Shown here: piece after piece, positions 53,658 through 62,172 of the stretch
How positions within the stretch are numbered: the first letter of the stretch is position 1
How the letters are laid out: every line of letters begins with the position of its first letter
Source of the DNA: Streptomyces luteolus
GTDB lineage: Bacteria; Actinomycetota; Actinomycetes; Streptomycetales; Streptomycetaceae
Length of the DNA stretch: 64,000 nucleotides
Assembly (NCBI RefSeq): GCF_029968015.1
Contig: NZ_JASCIS010000006.1
Location: forward strand, 1-64,000
Direction: 5' to 3'
The notes under the pieces: generated by a model
Seen by the model: only the letters and a program-made list of their open reading frames with translations
Databases searched by the model: none
What the model was told of the DNA's origin: nothing
Made by a program: the position numbers and the translations under genes

Positions 53658-54632
53658 TCATTTATTGAGCAGGCCCTTTGCCTCCAGGTACTCCTTCGCC
53701 GCGTCGGCCTCCTTCACGCGCTCCGCGTCGACCTTGCGGTTGAGTTCCACGAGGTCCTGTGTCGTCAGCGTCTCGGTGAGCTTCGCGAGCGCGTCGGCTA
53801 TCGCCTTGTCGCCCGCCTCCTCGGCGTTCACCACGGGAAGGATGTTGTCGGCGTTCTGCAGCTTCTTGTCGTCCTTCAGCAGGACCAGGTCGAAGTTCTC
53901 CAGCGTGGCGTCCGTCGTGGTGGTCAGGACCAGCTGGTCCTCCCCGTCCTTGACGGCCTGCTTGGCCTGCGGCGTGCCGACGCCCTTGGGGTCGACCCCC
54001 GTCACGTCTATGCCGTACGTCTTCTTCAACCCCGGCGCGCAGAACGGCCGGACCTCGCATTCGTCACCGGCCGCGATCTTCACCTTCAACTTCGCGCGGC
54101 CCAGGTCGGAAAGCGTCTTGAGGTTGTTCTTCCGCGCGTATTCCTTGCTGACCGCGAAGGCGTTCTGGTCCACCGCGGCTCCAGCCGGAAGCACCTTCAG
54201 GCCGCGCGGTTCGGCGAGCTTCTCCAGGGCGGCGACGGTGTCTTCCACATCGCTCGACGCGACGGGCTTCGCCTTCGGGCCGTTCTTCTCGGTGTTCAGG
54301 AATTCGGCGAGCGTCGCGGCGTATTCCGGGACGACGTCGATGTCGCCCTTCTCCAGGGACGGTTCGTAAAGCTCGCGGTTCTCCACCGTCTTGATCGACG
54401 TGTTGTATCCCGCGTCTTTCAGCACCTGGGCGTAGAGCTCGGCGAGGACCTTCGACTCGGTGAATCCGGCCGAACCCACCACCAGCGGGCCCTTCTTGCC
54501 TGCACCGCCCTCGCCGCCCGAGCCCTTGTCCTCCTCCAGGCTCTTGCCGCCACAGGCGGTGAGCCCGGCGGCCAGGCCGACCACGGCCACCGTCGCCGCC
54601 GCCCTGCGGATGCCCTGCGCGAAGTGCTTCAT
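53658..54632 (-). CDS. Glycine-betaine/choline-type substrate-binding lipoprotein
   Basis: 324 residues. Signal peptide with lipobox LAAGLTAC (Cys about 27), then an OpuAC/OpuCC-like domain: PLVVGSAGFTESKVLAELYAQVLKDAGYNT, GDIDVVPEYAATLAEFLN, then PAGAAVDQNAFAVSKEYARKNNL and the C-terminal LVELNRKVDAERVKEADAAKEYLEAKGLL. Captures quaternary amines at the outer face for the two permeases encoded upstream on the same strand. 107 bp separate it from the permease stop. Confidence 0.92.
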   Translation of the reverse strand: MKHFAQGIRRAAATVAVVGLAAGLTACGGKSLEEDKGSGGEGGAGKKGPLVVGSAGFTESKVLAELYAQVLKDAGYNTSIKTVENRELYEPSLEKGDIDVVPEYAATLAEFLNTEKNGPKAKPVASSDVEDTVAALEKLAEPRGLKVLPAGAAVDQNAFAVSKEYARKNNLKTLSDLGRAKLKVKIAAGDECEVRPFCAPGLKKTYGIDVTGVDPKGVGTPQAKQAVKDGEDQLVLTTTTDATLENFDLVLLKDDKKLQNADNILPVVNAEEAGDKAIADALAKLTETLTTQDLVELNRKVDAERVKEADAAKEYLEAKGLLNK

Positions 54633-54739
54633 GGGGTATCACCAATCAATGTCGTCATGGCCGTTGCCGTACAAGAGCCAGCTGCCGTACGAGAAAACCA
54701 GTCGTCCTGCGTTCTACGGGAGCGTCCTACGGGAGCCTC

Positions 54740-55414
54740 TTACGGGAGCGCCCTTCCCCGCATCGGGTCGAGCACCTTGCCGAGGGCCACGAGGACCCCT
54801 TCCACGAGCAGCGCGAGTGCCGCCACCAGGACCGCGCCCGCCACCACCTGCGCGGTGTCCTGGAGGCTGAACCCGGCCGTGATGATCCGGCCGAGGCCGC
54901 CCTCCCCGGCCATCGCGGCGAGCGTCGCCGTGGCGACCACCTGGACCGCCGCCGAGCGCAGCCCCGTCATGATCAGCGGGTAGGCCAGCGGGAGTTCCAC
55001 CCTCAGGAACAGCTGGCGGCCGCTCATCCCCATGCCCCGCGCGGCCTCCACCACCGCCCGGTCGACCTCGCGCATCCCGATGTACGCGTTGGTGAGCAGC
55101 GGCGGCACCGCGAACAGCACCAGGGCGATCAGCGTCGGCAGGTCGCCGTACCGGCCGAGCGGGGTGAGCGTGAGCAGCACGAGCACCGCGAGCGTCGGCA
55201 CCGCGCGGCCCACGTTGGAGATGTTGACCGCGAGCGCACCGCCCTTGCCTATGTGGCCGAGCCGCAGGGCGAGGGGCAGCGCGATGAGGCAGGCTACGGC
55301 CAGGCACGTACCGCTGAAGTACAGGTGCTCGCCGAGGCGGTGCCCTATCCCCTTCTCCCCCTGCCAGTTGGCGGCGGTGGTGAGCCAGGTGAAGGCCTCC
55401 GACAGCGCGTTCAT
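54740..55414 (-). CDS. Betaine-type ABC permease, second copy
   Basis: 224 residues, five to six transmembrane helices. The binding-protein-dependent loop for ATPase contact is EAARGMGMSGRQLFLRVELPLAYPLIMTGLRSAA. ATG 55414 overlaps the stop of the other permease (ATGA). The N-terminal MNALSEAFTWLTTAANWQG precedes the first helix. Forms the membrane channel with the product of 55411-56127. Confidence 0.92.
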   Translation of the reverse strand: MNALSEAFTWLTTAANWQGEKGIGHRLGEHLYFSGTCLAVACLIALPLALRLGHIGKGGALAVNISNVGRAVPTLAVLVLLTLTPLGRYGDLPTLIALVLFAVPPLLTNAYIGMREVDRAVVEAARGMGMSGRQLFLRVELPLAYPLIMTGLRSAAVQVVATATLAAMAGEGGLGRIITAGFSLQDTAQVVAGAVLVAALALLVEGVLVALGKVLDPMRGRALP

Positions 55415-56127
55415 GCGGGCTCCACCACCTTTGCCGTACGGACGCCGGGCGCGCGCCCCGACCGTATGCGCGTCCAGGGCGTGAGCCACCGCTGCAGCGC
55501 GAGCAGCAGCAGGTCGGCGACGACGGCGAGGAGCACGCAGAGCACCGAGGCGGTGAGCACCTGCGCCTTGAAGTCGCTGCGCAGGCCGGACATGATCAGG
55601 CCGCCCAGGCCGCCGTAGTCCACGATGGCGCCGACCGTGGTCAGGGCGACCGTGGCGACCGTGGCTATCCGCACACCCGCGAGCAACGCCGGTAGCGCCA
55701 ACGGCAGTTCGACCTCCCACAGCTGCCGCACCGGCCCGTACCCCATCCCGCGCGCGGCCTCGCGGGCCTCCGCCGGGACGGCTTCGAGCCCCGCCAGGAT
55801 GTTCCGCACGAGGACCGTCAAGGAATAGAGGACCAGGCCCGTCACGACCAGGGCCGCCGAGAGCCCGAACAGCGGGAGCAGCAGCGAGAACATCGCGAGC
55901 GAAGGCACCGAGTAGAGCACCGTGGTGAGCCCGAGCACCGGGCCCGCGAACGCCTTGCTGCGGCGCGCGAGCAGCGCGAGCGGCAGCGCGACCGCGAGTC
56001 CTATGACGATCGAGGCGGCCGTGATGCCCACGTGTTGAACCGTGGCGTCGATCAACTCCTGGCTGCGCGTGCGGACATACTCCGCGCACACCCAGTCGTT
56101 CTCGACCAGGCAGTTCTGCCCGTCCAC
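55411..56127 (-). CDS. Betaine-type ABC permease, first copy
   Basis: 238 residues from GTG 56127, chosen because GGGGGAGG lies 8 bp upstream. Contains LLARRSKAFAGPVLGLTTVLYSVPSLAMFSLLLPLFG and the contact loop EAARGMGYGPVRQLWEVELPLALPALLAGVRIA. Five helices. Its promoter region runs towards the ATPase gene of the same system at 57524 and is interrupted by a TnpB element. Longer starts up to 56214 exist but lack a Shine-Dalgarno. Confidence 0.9.
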   Translation of the reverse strand: MDGQNCLVENDWVCAEYVRTRSQELIDATVQHVGITAASIVIGLAVALPLALLARRSKAFAGPVLGLTTVLYSVPSLAMFSLLLPLFGLSAALVVTGLVLYSLTVLVRNILAGLEAVPAEAREAARGMGYGPVRQLWEVELPLALPALLAGVRIATVATVALTTVGAIVDYGGLGGLIMSGLRSDFKAQVLTASVLCVLLAVVADLLLLALQRWLTPWTRIRSGRAPGVRTAKVVEPA

Positions 56128-56364
56128 CGGCCCCACCTCCCCCGCCACCCGACGGAACCCCGCCCCGAACCCCTGCCCCGAGCGCGTGAATCCCCGAACA
56201 TCCGTCCGCCGCAAACTGTCTTGTCGGCGACCCTAAACCCCAGCACTGACAATCGCCGAGAGACGTTGTTCTGCAGCAACATGAACTTCACCGGACCGTC
56301 CGAGGATGTACTGGTCCACAGCAAGCAAGCTCAACTGTCAGTCGCCCCAGGTAGGTTCAGAAAC

Positions 56365-57450
56365 ATGACGAGGGACACCGCAGGCGGCCGGGAGTCCGCG
56401 CCCGCGCGGTACACCTTCCGCCTTCGCGTGTCCGCCGGCGCCCGTGTCGCACTTGAGGCGGAATGGGCACGCTGCCGCTGGATCTGGAACGAATGCGTCG
56501 CGAAGTCCCGGGCCGTACACCTGGACAACAAGGCCCCGGGCGGCAAGCAGACGTGCGGTCCTGCCCAGCTCGACAAGATGCTGACACGGACCCGCAGGAG
56601 GACGCCGTGGCTGGCCAAAGGCTCAAGCGTTCCCCAGCAGCAGCTCGTACGCGACTTCGGTAGATCTCGCGCCAAGGCCGTGAAGGACGTCAGGGACCGG
56701 TTGCCTCAGCGGCAGCGGGCCGGGATGCCGAAGTACAAGAAGAAGCGCGAGGCTCGGCCGACCCTCAACTACACCGGGCGGGGCTTCCGCCTCAGAGACG
56801 GCCTGCTGCACCTCGCGGGCGGGATCGTGCTGCGGGTGGTGTGGTCACGTGAGCTGCCCGAGCAACCGTCCTCGGTACGCGTGTACCAGGACGCCACCGG
56901 AGCGTGGTACGGCTCATTCGTCGTCCAGGCCACGACCGATCCCCTTCCGGAGACCGGCCGAGCGATCGGAGTGGACTGGGGCGTCAAGGAGCTCGCCACG
57001 ACGACATCCGACGCGCACGATCTTCCTCACCCCCAGCACGGCAGGAAGGCCACGGCCCGTAAGTGGGCCAAACTCGCCGTACGTGATCACGACACCCTGG
57101 CCGTGGAGGACTTCAGGCCGCGCTTCCTCGCGAAGTCGACGATGGCCCGTAAAGCGGCTGACGCCTCGATCGGTGCGGCGAAGCGGGCGCTGCTGGAGAT
57201 GGCCCGTAAGCACGGCCGGATCGTGCACCTGATCAACCCCGCGCACACCACCATGGACTGCGCGCAGTGCGGAGCGAGAGCCAAGCACGCACTCCCTCTT
57301 TCAGAGAGAACGTATGCCTGCACCGCGTGCGGAACCGTCTCGCCCAGGGACAAGAACTCCGCCCTCGTGATGCTGGCCCGGGCGGGCCTCAACCCGGCTG
57401 ACGCCGAGGGCGCAAGACCTGGCCGCACGCCGTGCGGCCAGGCAGCCTGA
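56365..57450 (+). CDS. TnpB RNA-guided nuclease with a probable internal deletion
   Basis: 361 residues from ATG 56365. N-terminal WED/REC part (YTFRLRVSAGARVALEAEWARCRWIWNECV...), then RuvC I D204 (GVDWGV), RuvC II E248 (LAVEDF), zinc ribbon CAQCG...CTACG and RuvC III D329 (PRDKNSA). D204 to E248 is only 44 residues; in ISDra2 TnpB the matching distance is 87. The segment between PHPQHGRKA and TARKWAK, which I recall as a ~40-residue helical block in Streptomyces homologues, is missing in frame. Catalytic residues remain, but folding and activity are doubtful. Confidence 0.85.
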   Translation: MTRDTAGGRESAPARYTFRLRVSAGARVALEAEWARCRWIWNECVAKSRAVHLDNKAPGGKQTCGPAQLDKMLTRTRRRTPWLAKGSSVPQQQLVRDFGRSRAKAVKDVRDRLPQRQRAGMPKYKKKREARPTLNYTGRGFRLRDGLLHLAGGIVLRVVWSRELPEQPSSVRVYQDATGAWYGSFVVQATTDPLPETGRAIGVDWGVKELATTTSDAHDLPHPQHGRKATARKWAKLAVRDHDTLAVEDFRPRFLAKSTMARKAADASIGAAKRALLEMARKHGRIVHLINPAHTTMDCAQCGARAKHALPLSERTYACTACGTVSPRDKNSALVMLARAGLNPADAEGARPGRTPCGQAA

Positions 57451-57498
57451 GTCAGGAATCCCCTTCCTGAGCGCAAGCGCAGGCAGGGGAGGATTCAA
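57418..57498 (+). ncRNA. Candidate omega RNA 3' scaffold of the TnpB element
   Basis: Within and after the tnpB 3' end: a perfect 10-bp hairpin CCTGGCCGCA-CGCCG-TGCGGCCAGG (57418-57442), then a CCCCT...AGGGG stem enclosing GCGC-AA-GCGC. The RNA ends GAGGATTCAA at 57498. The adjoining flank from 57499 (AGAACGCCCACC...) would be read as the guide, matching the present insertion site. Layout follows known TnpB elements; 5' end unknown. Confidence 0.6.
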
Positions 57499-57523
57499 AG
57501 AACGCCCACCACAATGGGGAGCC

Positions 57524-58687
57524 ATGATCCGGTTCGAGCACGTCACCAAGCGGTACGAGGACGGCACCACGGCCGTGGACGACCTGTCGTTCGAGGTCGC
57601 GGGCGGTGAACTCGTCACGCTCGTCGGCCCGTCGGGCTGCGGCAAGACCACGACGATGAAGATGGTGAACCGGCTGATCGAGCCCACCTCGGGCCGGATC
57701 CTGCTCGACGGCGAGGACATATCCGGCGTCGACCCGGTCGAGCTGCGCCGCCGCATCGGCTATGTCATCCAGCAGGTCGGCCTGTTCCCGCACAAGACGG
57801 TCCTGGACAACACCGCGACCGTCCCGCACCTCCTCGGCGTCAAGCGGGCCAAGGCCCGCGCCCGGGCCGCCGAGCTCCTCGAACTCGTCGGCCTCGACCC
57901 GTCGGTGCACGGGGCGCGCTACCCGGAGCAGCTCTCCGGCGGCCAGCGCCAGCGCGTCGGCGTGGCCCGCGCGCTCGCCGCCGACCCGCCCGTGCTCCTG
58001 ATGGACGAGCCGTTCGGAGCGGTCGACCCGGTGGTCCGCGAGCGTCTGCAGAACGAGTTCCTGAAGCTCCAGGCGGCCGTGCGCAAGACGGTTCTGTTCG
58101 TCACGCACGACATCGAGGAGGCCGTGCGCCTCGGCGACCGCATCGCCGTCTACGGCTCCGGCCGCATCGAGCAGTACGACGCCCCCGCCGCCGTCCTCGG
58201 TGCCCCCGCCACTTCGTACGTCGCCGAATTCGTAGGCGCCGACCGGGGGTTGAAGCGGCTCTCGGTCACGCCGATCGAGGAGGGCGACCTGCAGCAGCCC
58301 CCGGTCGTACGGCTCGACGACCCCCTCGACCGCGCCGCCGAGCAGCTGCGCGGCGAGGGCGCCCACTGGGCCGTCGTCCTGGACGCGGAGGGCAACCTGC
58401 ACGGCTGGATCTCCGCCGAGCACACCGGCAACAAGGGCACGGTGCGCGATCAGGCCCGCCGGATGGAGGCCTGGCTGCCCGTCGGCGCGTCCCTGAAGCA
58501 GGCGTTCTCCACGATGCTGCAGCACGACGCGGGCTGGATCGCCGTCATCGACGAGGACTCCGCGGGCCGCTTCCTCGGCGTCCTGACCCCCGCGACCCTG
58601 CACGAGGCCCTGCGCCGCTCGACCACGGCGGACGCCCGGGACATCACACGCGCGGAGGTCGATCTGGATACGGTCACGGTCCGCTGA
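57524..58687 (+). CDS. Glycine-betaine-type ABC ATPase with CBS domains
   Basis: 387 residues. Walker A GPSGCGKTTTMKMVNRLIEPTSG, Q-loop YVIQQVGLFPHKTV, signature LSGGQRQRVGVARAL, Walker B LLMDEPFGAVDP, H-loop THDIEEA. The CBS tandem, about 245-375 (LSVTPIEEGDLQQPPVVRLDD...AGWIAVIDEDSAGRFLGVLT), senses ionic strength in OpuA-type systems. ATG 57524 has GGGGAG 2-7 bp upstream. The gene is divergent from its permeases; the TnpB element ends 25 bp before the ATG, so its native promoter is likely displaced. Confidence 0.94.
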   Translation: MIRFEHVTKRYEDGTTAVDDLSFEVAGGELVTLVGPSGCGKTTTMKMVNRLIEPTSGRILLDGEDISGVDPVELRRRIGYVIQQVGLFPHKTVLDNTATVPHLLGVKRAKARARAAELLELVGLDPSVHGARYPEQLSGGQRQRVGVARALAADPPVLLMDEPFGAVDPVVRERLQNEFLKLQAAVRKTVLFVTHDIEEAVRLGDRIAVYGSGRIEQYDAPAAVLGAPATSYVAEFVGADRGLKRLSVTPIEEGDLQQPPVVRLDDPLDRAAEQLRGEGAHWAVVLDAEGNLHGWISAEHTGNKGTVRDQARRMEAWLPVGASLKQAFSTMLQHDAGWIAVIDEDSAGRFLGVLTPATLHEALRRSTTADARDITRAEVDLDTVTVR

Positions 58688-58753
58688 GCCTGCCTTCCCC
58701 GAAGTCCGCTGAGCCTGCCTTCCCCGAAGTCCGCTGAGCCTGCCTTCCCCGAA
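58679..58753. repeat. 25-bp tandem repeat x 3, copying the 3' end and stop of the ATPase gene
   Basis: GTCCGCTGAGCCTGCCTTCC and then CCGAA starts at 58679, 58704 and 58729, all identical. The first copy contains the last two codons and the TGA of the ATPase gene. Two copies of GGTTGAGCAGC follow. Confidence 0.95.
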
Positions 58754-58811
58754 GGTTGAGCAGCCCCCGAGGTTGAGCAGCTCCCGAAAACCGACTCCCC
58801 TACGGAAAGCG

Positions 58812-59927
58812 TCACTTGGCCGAAAGCCGCTCGCTCATCCACACCAGCGCCGGCGGGATCTCCCGCCGCCACGTGTTGAAGTTGTGGCCGCCGCTGTCGA
58901 GGATGATCGAGAACATCCGCGTGGGTGCCCGGCCCTTGTCCAGGAACTTCTCGGTGTCGGCGTAGTTCCCCTCCCCCTGCTTGCTGCTGGTCGCGAGCAG
59001 CGACACCTTCGGGGGCGGCCGGTGGTCGAGCAGCCACATCAGGTCGGACTCCTGCTCGACCCGCCTGTCGCCCTGGAAGAGGTCGCCCGTGGTGTCGTCG
59101 ATGGGCGCCCGGTAGTTGGCGGAGAGCCCCGCTCCGGCGGCGAACCGGTCCGGGTGCTTCAGGGCGATCTTCAACGCGCAGTAGCCACCCGTGGAGTTGC
59201 CGATGACGCCCCAGCTGCCCGGTTTCTCACCGACCCGGTAGTGGCCGGCGACCGCGGCGGGCAGGTCCTTCGCGAAGAACGTCTCGGTCTGCGGCCCGTG
59301 CGGCACGTCCACGCACTCGGTGTCGCGCGGCGGCACCACGGTCGGCCGCAGCATGACCAGGATCATCGGCTGCATCTTGCCCCGCTTGGCCTGGTCGTGG
59401 GCGGTGGCCGGGTAGCGCAGGCCGTTGAGCAGGTTCTCGGCGGTGCCCGGGTACCCGGTGATCACGATCGCCGTGGGGAACGTACGCCGCTTGTCCTCGA
59501 AGTACTCCGGCGGCAGGTAGACGTACGCGGGCGACCGTATGCCGGACCGCTCGCCGGTCACCTCCACGCGCTGGATCCGGCCGCCCACGGTGGGCGTGGA
59601 GCCGCCCGCCACCTGGCTCACCGGCTGGGTGCCGAGCACCTTGAGGGCGCGGTTCGCGCCGCCCGTGTCGTGCTCCACGACCACGCCCATCTCCTGCTCC
59701 TGGCCGAAGAGGTCGGCCCAGGACGCGTAGAACTCGAAGGACCGGTTGGCGGTCAGGCCGACCGTGGCGAAGAGCATCAACTGTGTTGCCCCGAGCGCCA
59801 GTACGCGCCCGAGCACCGCGCGCCAGTTGCGGCCCGCCAGCTTCGGCCAGAGCCAGACCGTGCCGAAGAACAGCAGCACGGCCAACAGGGCGGCCGAGGC
59901 CAGGACGAGGTTGCTCTTGAGACCCAT
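58812..59927 (-). CDS. Membrane-anchored esterase (alpha/beta hydrolase, antigen-85-like)
   Basis: 371 residues from ATG 59927. Two or three N-terminal transmembrane helices (LVLASAALLAVLLFFGTVWLW, VLALGATQLMLFATVGLTA) are followed by an external esterase domain. There the nucleophile elbow is GNSTGG, oxyanion region VITGYPGT, and the catalytic His lies in DSGGHNFNTW. Family members (PF00756) transfer or hydrolyse acyl chains. The neighbouring MprF/LysX-like gene suggests envelope-lipid metabolism. Confidence 0.88.
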   Translation of the reverse strand: MGLKSNLVLASAALLAVLLFFGTVWLWPKLAGRNWRAVLGRVLALGATQLMLFATVGLTANRSFEFYASWADLFGQEQEMGVVVEHDTGGANRALKVLGTQPVSQVAGGSTPTVGGRIQRVEVTGERSGIRSPAYVYLPPEYFEDKRRTFPTAIVITGYPGTAENLLNGLRYPATAHDQAKRGKMQPMILVMLRPTVVPPRDTECVDVPHGPQTETFFAKDLPAAVAGHYRVGEKPGSWGVIGNSTGGYCALKIALKHPDRFAAGAGLSANYRAPIDDTTGDLFQGDRRVEQESDLMWLLDHRPPPKVSLLATSSKQGEGNYADTEKFLDKGRAPTRMFSIILDSGGHNFNTWRREIPPALVWMSERLSAK

Positions 59928-60138
59928 GGGGTGTTCCTGCCTGCGCTTTCCGCCGGGCGAGCGCCCGGACTCCCTTTGTCCCGATGCCGGTTGTCCCGAT
60001 GCCGGATTTCCGCGCTCCTGCACCGGTTTTCCGGGCGGAGAGTGAACCCGTCTCCCGGAAGCGCCGTCCTAGAGGGCGCAATTTGTCCGGCGTAACCGCA
60101 GAAGCCGGACTCCAGCTCTCGCAGAACTACGGGATGCG

Positions 60139-62115
60139 ATGTCAGTCAGGATAGATGGGGAAATGTCGGGTGGGGTTGCAGTGGCTTCTTCTCGCGGTGC
60201 AGGGGCATCCCGCGAGGCAGGGGCATCCCGCGAGGCAGGGGCGTCCCGCGAGGCAGGGGCGTCCCGCGAGGCGGGGGCTTCGCGCGGTGCGGCCGCAGCT
60301 CGCGGACTCCGGCGCCTGCTGCGCGGCCCGCGCCCCGAGAAGGTGCCGTCCCTGGTCGCCACCGCCTGCACACTCGTGGGCCTCCTGGACATCGCCGCCG
60401 GCGTCTTCCCCCGCTTCCGGCACAGCCGCCTGCACGCCATCGCCGAGGTCCTGCCCGGAGCCCTCGGCCCCTTCGCGGCCGCCCTCGCCCTCAGCGCCGG
60501 CGTCCTCCTGCTGCTCCTCGCGCACGGCCTCAGGCGCCGCAAGCGGAGGGCCTGGCGGGCGGCCGTGTTCCTGCTCCCGGCGGGCGCCGCGTCCCAGTTC
60601 GCGTACCGGCACTCGCTCATCGGCGTCCTGATCGCGGGCCTGCTGCTCGCCCTGCTGCTGCGCCATCGGAGTGAGTTCGCCGCCCTGCCCGACCCGCGCA
60701 GCCGCTGGCTCGCGCTCGCCAACTTCTTCCTCATGGGCACGTTCTCGCTCGGCCTCGGCACCCTGATCGTCGCCACCCACCCGCGCAAGGTCGTCGGCGA
60801 CCCGAGCCTCGCCGACTACCTCACCCATGTCGTGTACGGCCTGTTCGGCGCCGAGGGCCCCCTCCACTACACCGGGCGCACCGGCTGGACGGTCGGCTAC
60901 TCGCTCGGCGCCCTCGGCATGCTCACCGCCCTCACCACCGTCTACCTGGCCTTCCGCCCCGAACACCCGGCGGCCCGGCTCACCGAGGACGACGAGCAGC
61001 GGCTGCGCGTACTCGTCGACCGGCACGGCGCCCGCGACTCCCTCGGCCACTTCGCCCTCCGCCGCGACAAGGGCGTGGTCTTCTCGCCCAGCGGCAAGGC
61101 GGCCGTCACGTACCGCGTCGTCTCCGGCGTGATGCTCGCGAGCGGCGACCCGATCGGCGACGTGGAGGCCTGGCCCGGCGCCATCGAACGGTTCATGGAC
61201 GAGGCCGGGAAGCACTCCTGGACCCCGGCCGTCATGGGCTGCTCGGAGACCGGCGGCGAGGTCTGGACCCGCGAGACCGGCCTCGACGCCCTCGAACTGG
61301 GCGACGAGGCGGTGGTGGACGTCGTGGATTTCTCCTTGGCCGGGCGCGCTATGCGCAACGTGCGCCAGATGGTCAAGCGCATCGAGCGGAATGGCTACGA
61401 GACCCGGGTACGGCGCGTACGTGACCTGAGCGAGGGCGAGTTGGAGCGCGTGCGGCGCGCCGCCGACGACTGGCGGGGCACCGACACCGAGCGCGGCTTC
61501 TCCATGGCGCTCGGCCGCATCGGCGACCCCACCGACGGCGACTGCCTGATAGCCACCGCCCACAGACAGACCGCACACAGACAGACCGCACACAGACAGA
61601 CCGAAATGCCGGGCCCGTACGGGGACTTGAAGGCGATCCTGCACTTCGTGCCCTGGGGCGACGACGGCGTCTCGCTCGACCTGATGCGCCGGGACCGCGG
61701 CGCCGACCCCGGCATGAACGAACTCCTCATCGTGGCCGCCCTGCAGGCGGCGCCGAAACTCGGCATCGCGCGTGTGTCGCTCAACTTCGCGATGTTCCGC
61801 TCCGCACTCGCCCGCGGTGAGCGACTCGGCGCGGGACCGGTCCTCCGCACCTGGCGCGGACTGCTCGTGTTCCTGTCGCGCTGGTTCCAGATCGAGTCGC
61901 TGTACAAGTTCAACGCCAAGTTCCGCCCCCGCTGGGAGCCCCGTTTCGTGGTCTTCCGCAACAACCGGGACCTGCCGCGCATCGGCGTCGCCGCGATGCA
62001 GGCCGAGGGCTTCGTCACGCTCACCCTGCCCCGCTTCCTGCGCGCCGGCTCCCGCCCGCGGCGGCCGTGCCCGCACACCCCCACCGCCGCACCCCAGGAC
62101 GTGCGGGCGGTCTGA
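60139..62115 (+). CDS. MprF/LysX-type lysyl-phosphatidylglycerol synthase-like protein
   Basis: 658 residues. Seven or so transmembrane helices (about 75-285) are followed by a DUF2156 GNAT-like catalytic domain, about 300-640 (VVFSPSGKAAVTYRVVSGVMLASGDPIGD, MGCSETGGEVW, GYETRVRRVRDLSEGELERV, LHFVPWGDDGVSLDLMRRD, FNAKFRPRWEPRFVVF). The first 55 residues contain GASREA repeats; another repeat (HRQTA x 3) lies around residue 475. It aminoacylates phosphatidylglycerol to make the membrane less anionic. ATG 60139 is the longest start; ATG 60163 is possible. Confidence 0.87.
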   Translation: MSVRIDGEMSGGVAVASSRGAGASREAGASREAGASREAGASREAGASRGAAAARGLRRLLRGPRPEKVPSLVATACTLVGLLDIAAGVFPRFRHSRLHAIAEVLPGALGPFAAALALSAGVLLLLLAHGLRRRKRRAWRAAVFLLPAGAASQFAYRHSLIGVLIAGLLLALLLRHRSEFAALPDPRSRWLALANFFLMGTFSLGLGTLIVATHPRKVVGDPSLADYLTHVVYGLFGAEGPLHYTGRTGWTVGYSLGALGMLTALTTVYLAFRPEHPAARLTEDDEQRLRVLVDRHGARDSLGHFALRRDKGVVFSPSGKAAVTYRVVSGVMLASGDPIGDVEAWPGAIERFMDEAGKHSWTPAVMGCSETGGEVWTRETGLDALELGDEAVVDVVDFSLAGRAMRNVRQMVKRIERNGYETRVRRVRDLSEGELERVRRAADDWRGTDTERGFSMALGRIGDPTDGDCLIATAHRQTAHRQTAHRQTEMPGPYGDLKAILHFVPWGDDGVSLDLMRRDRGADPGMNELLIVAALQAAPKLGIARVSLNFAMFRSALARGERLGAGPVLRTWRGLLVFLSRWFQIESLYKFNAKFRPRWEPRFVVFRNNRDLPRIGVAAMQAEGFVTLTLPRFLRAGSRPRRPCPHTPTAAPQDVRAV

Positions 62116-62172
62116 GCGCTTCGGGGCCCCGGCCCGTACGGGTCACTCCCCGTACGGGCCTACGCTGGAGGC

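Larger units (their letters stand above)
56331..57498 (+). mobile_element. TnpB-only IS200/IS605-type element
   Basis: The element lies in the divergent promoter of the betaine ABC system. Left end near TCAAC (56331-56335), a plausible TAM, followed by CTGTCAGTCGCC. Right end is a hairpin-rich segment ending GAGGATTCAA (57489-57498), matching the end of ISDra2-type omega RNA scaffolds (GAGGTTCAA). No tnpA is present. Boundaries are inferred from these motifs, not from an empty site. Confidence 0.7.

Noticed and set aside
61558..61605. Short CRISPR-like array
   Set aside because: A 15-bp in-frame coding repeat (HRQTA x 3) without spacers; no cas genes in the window.
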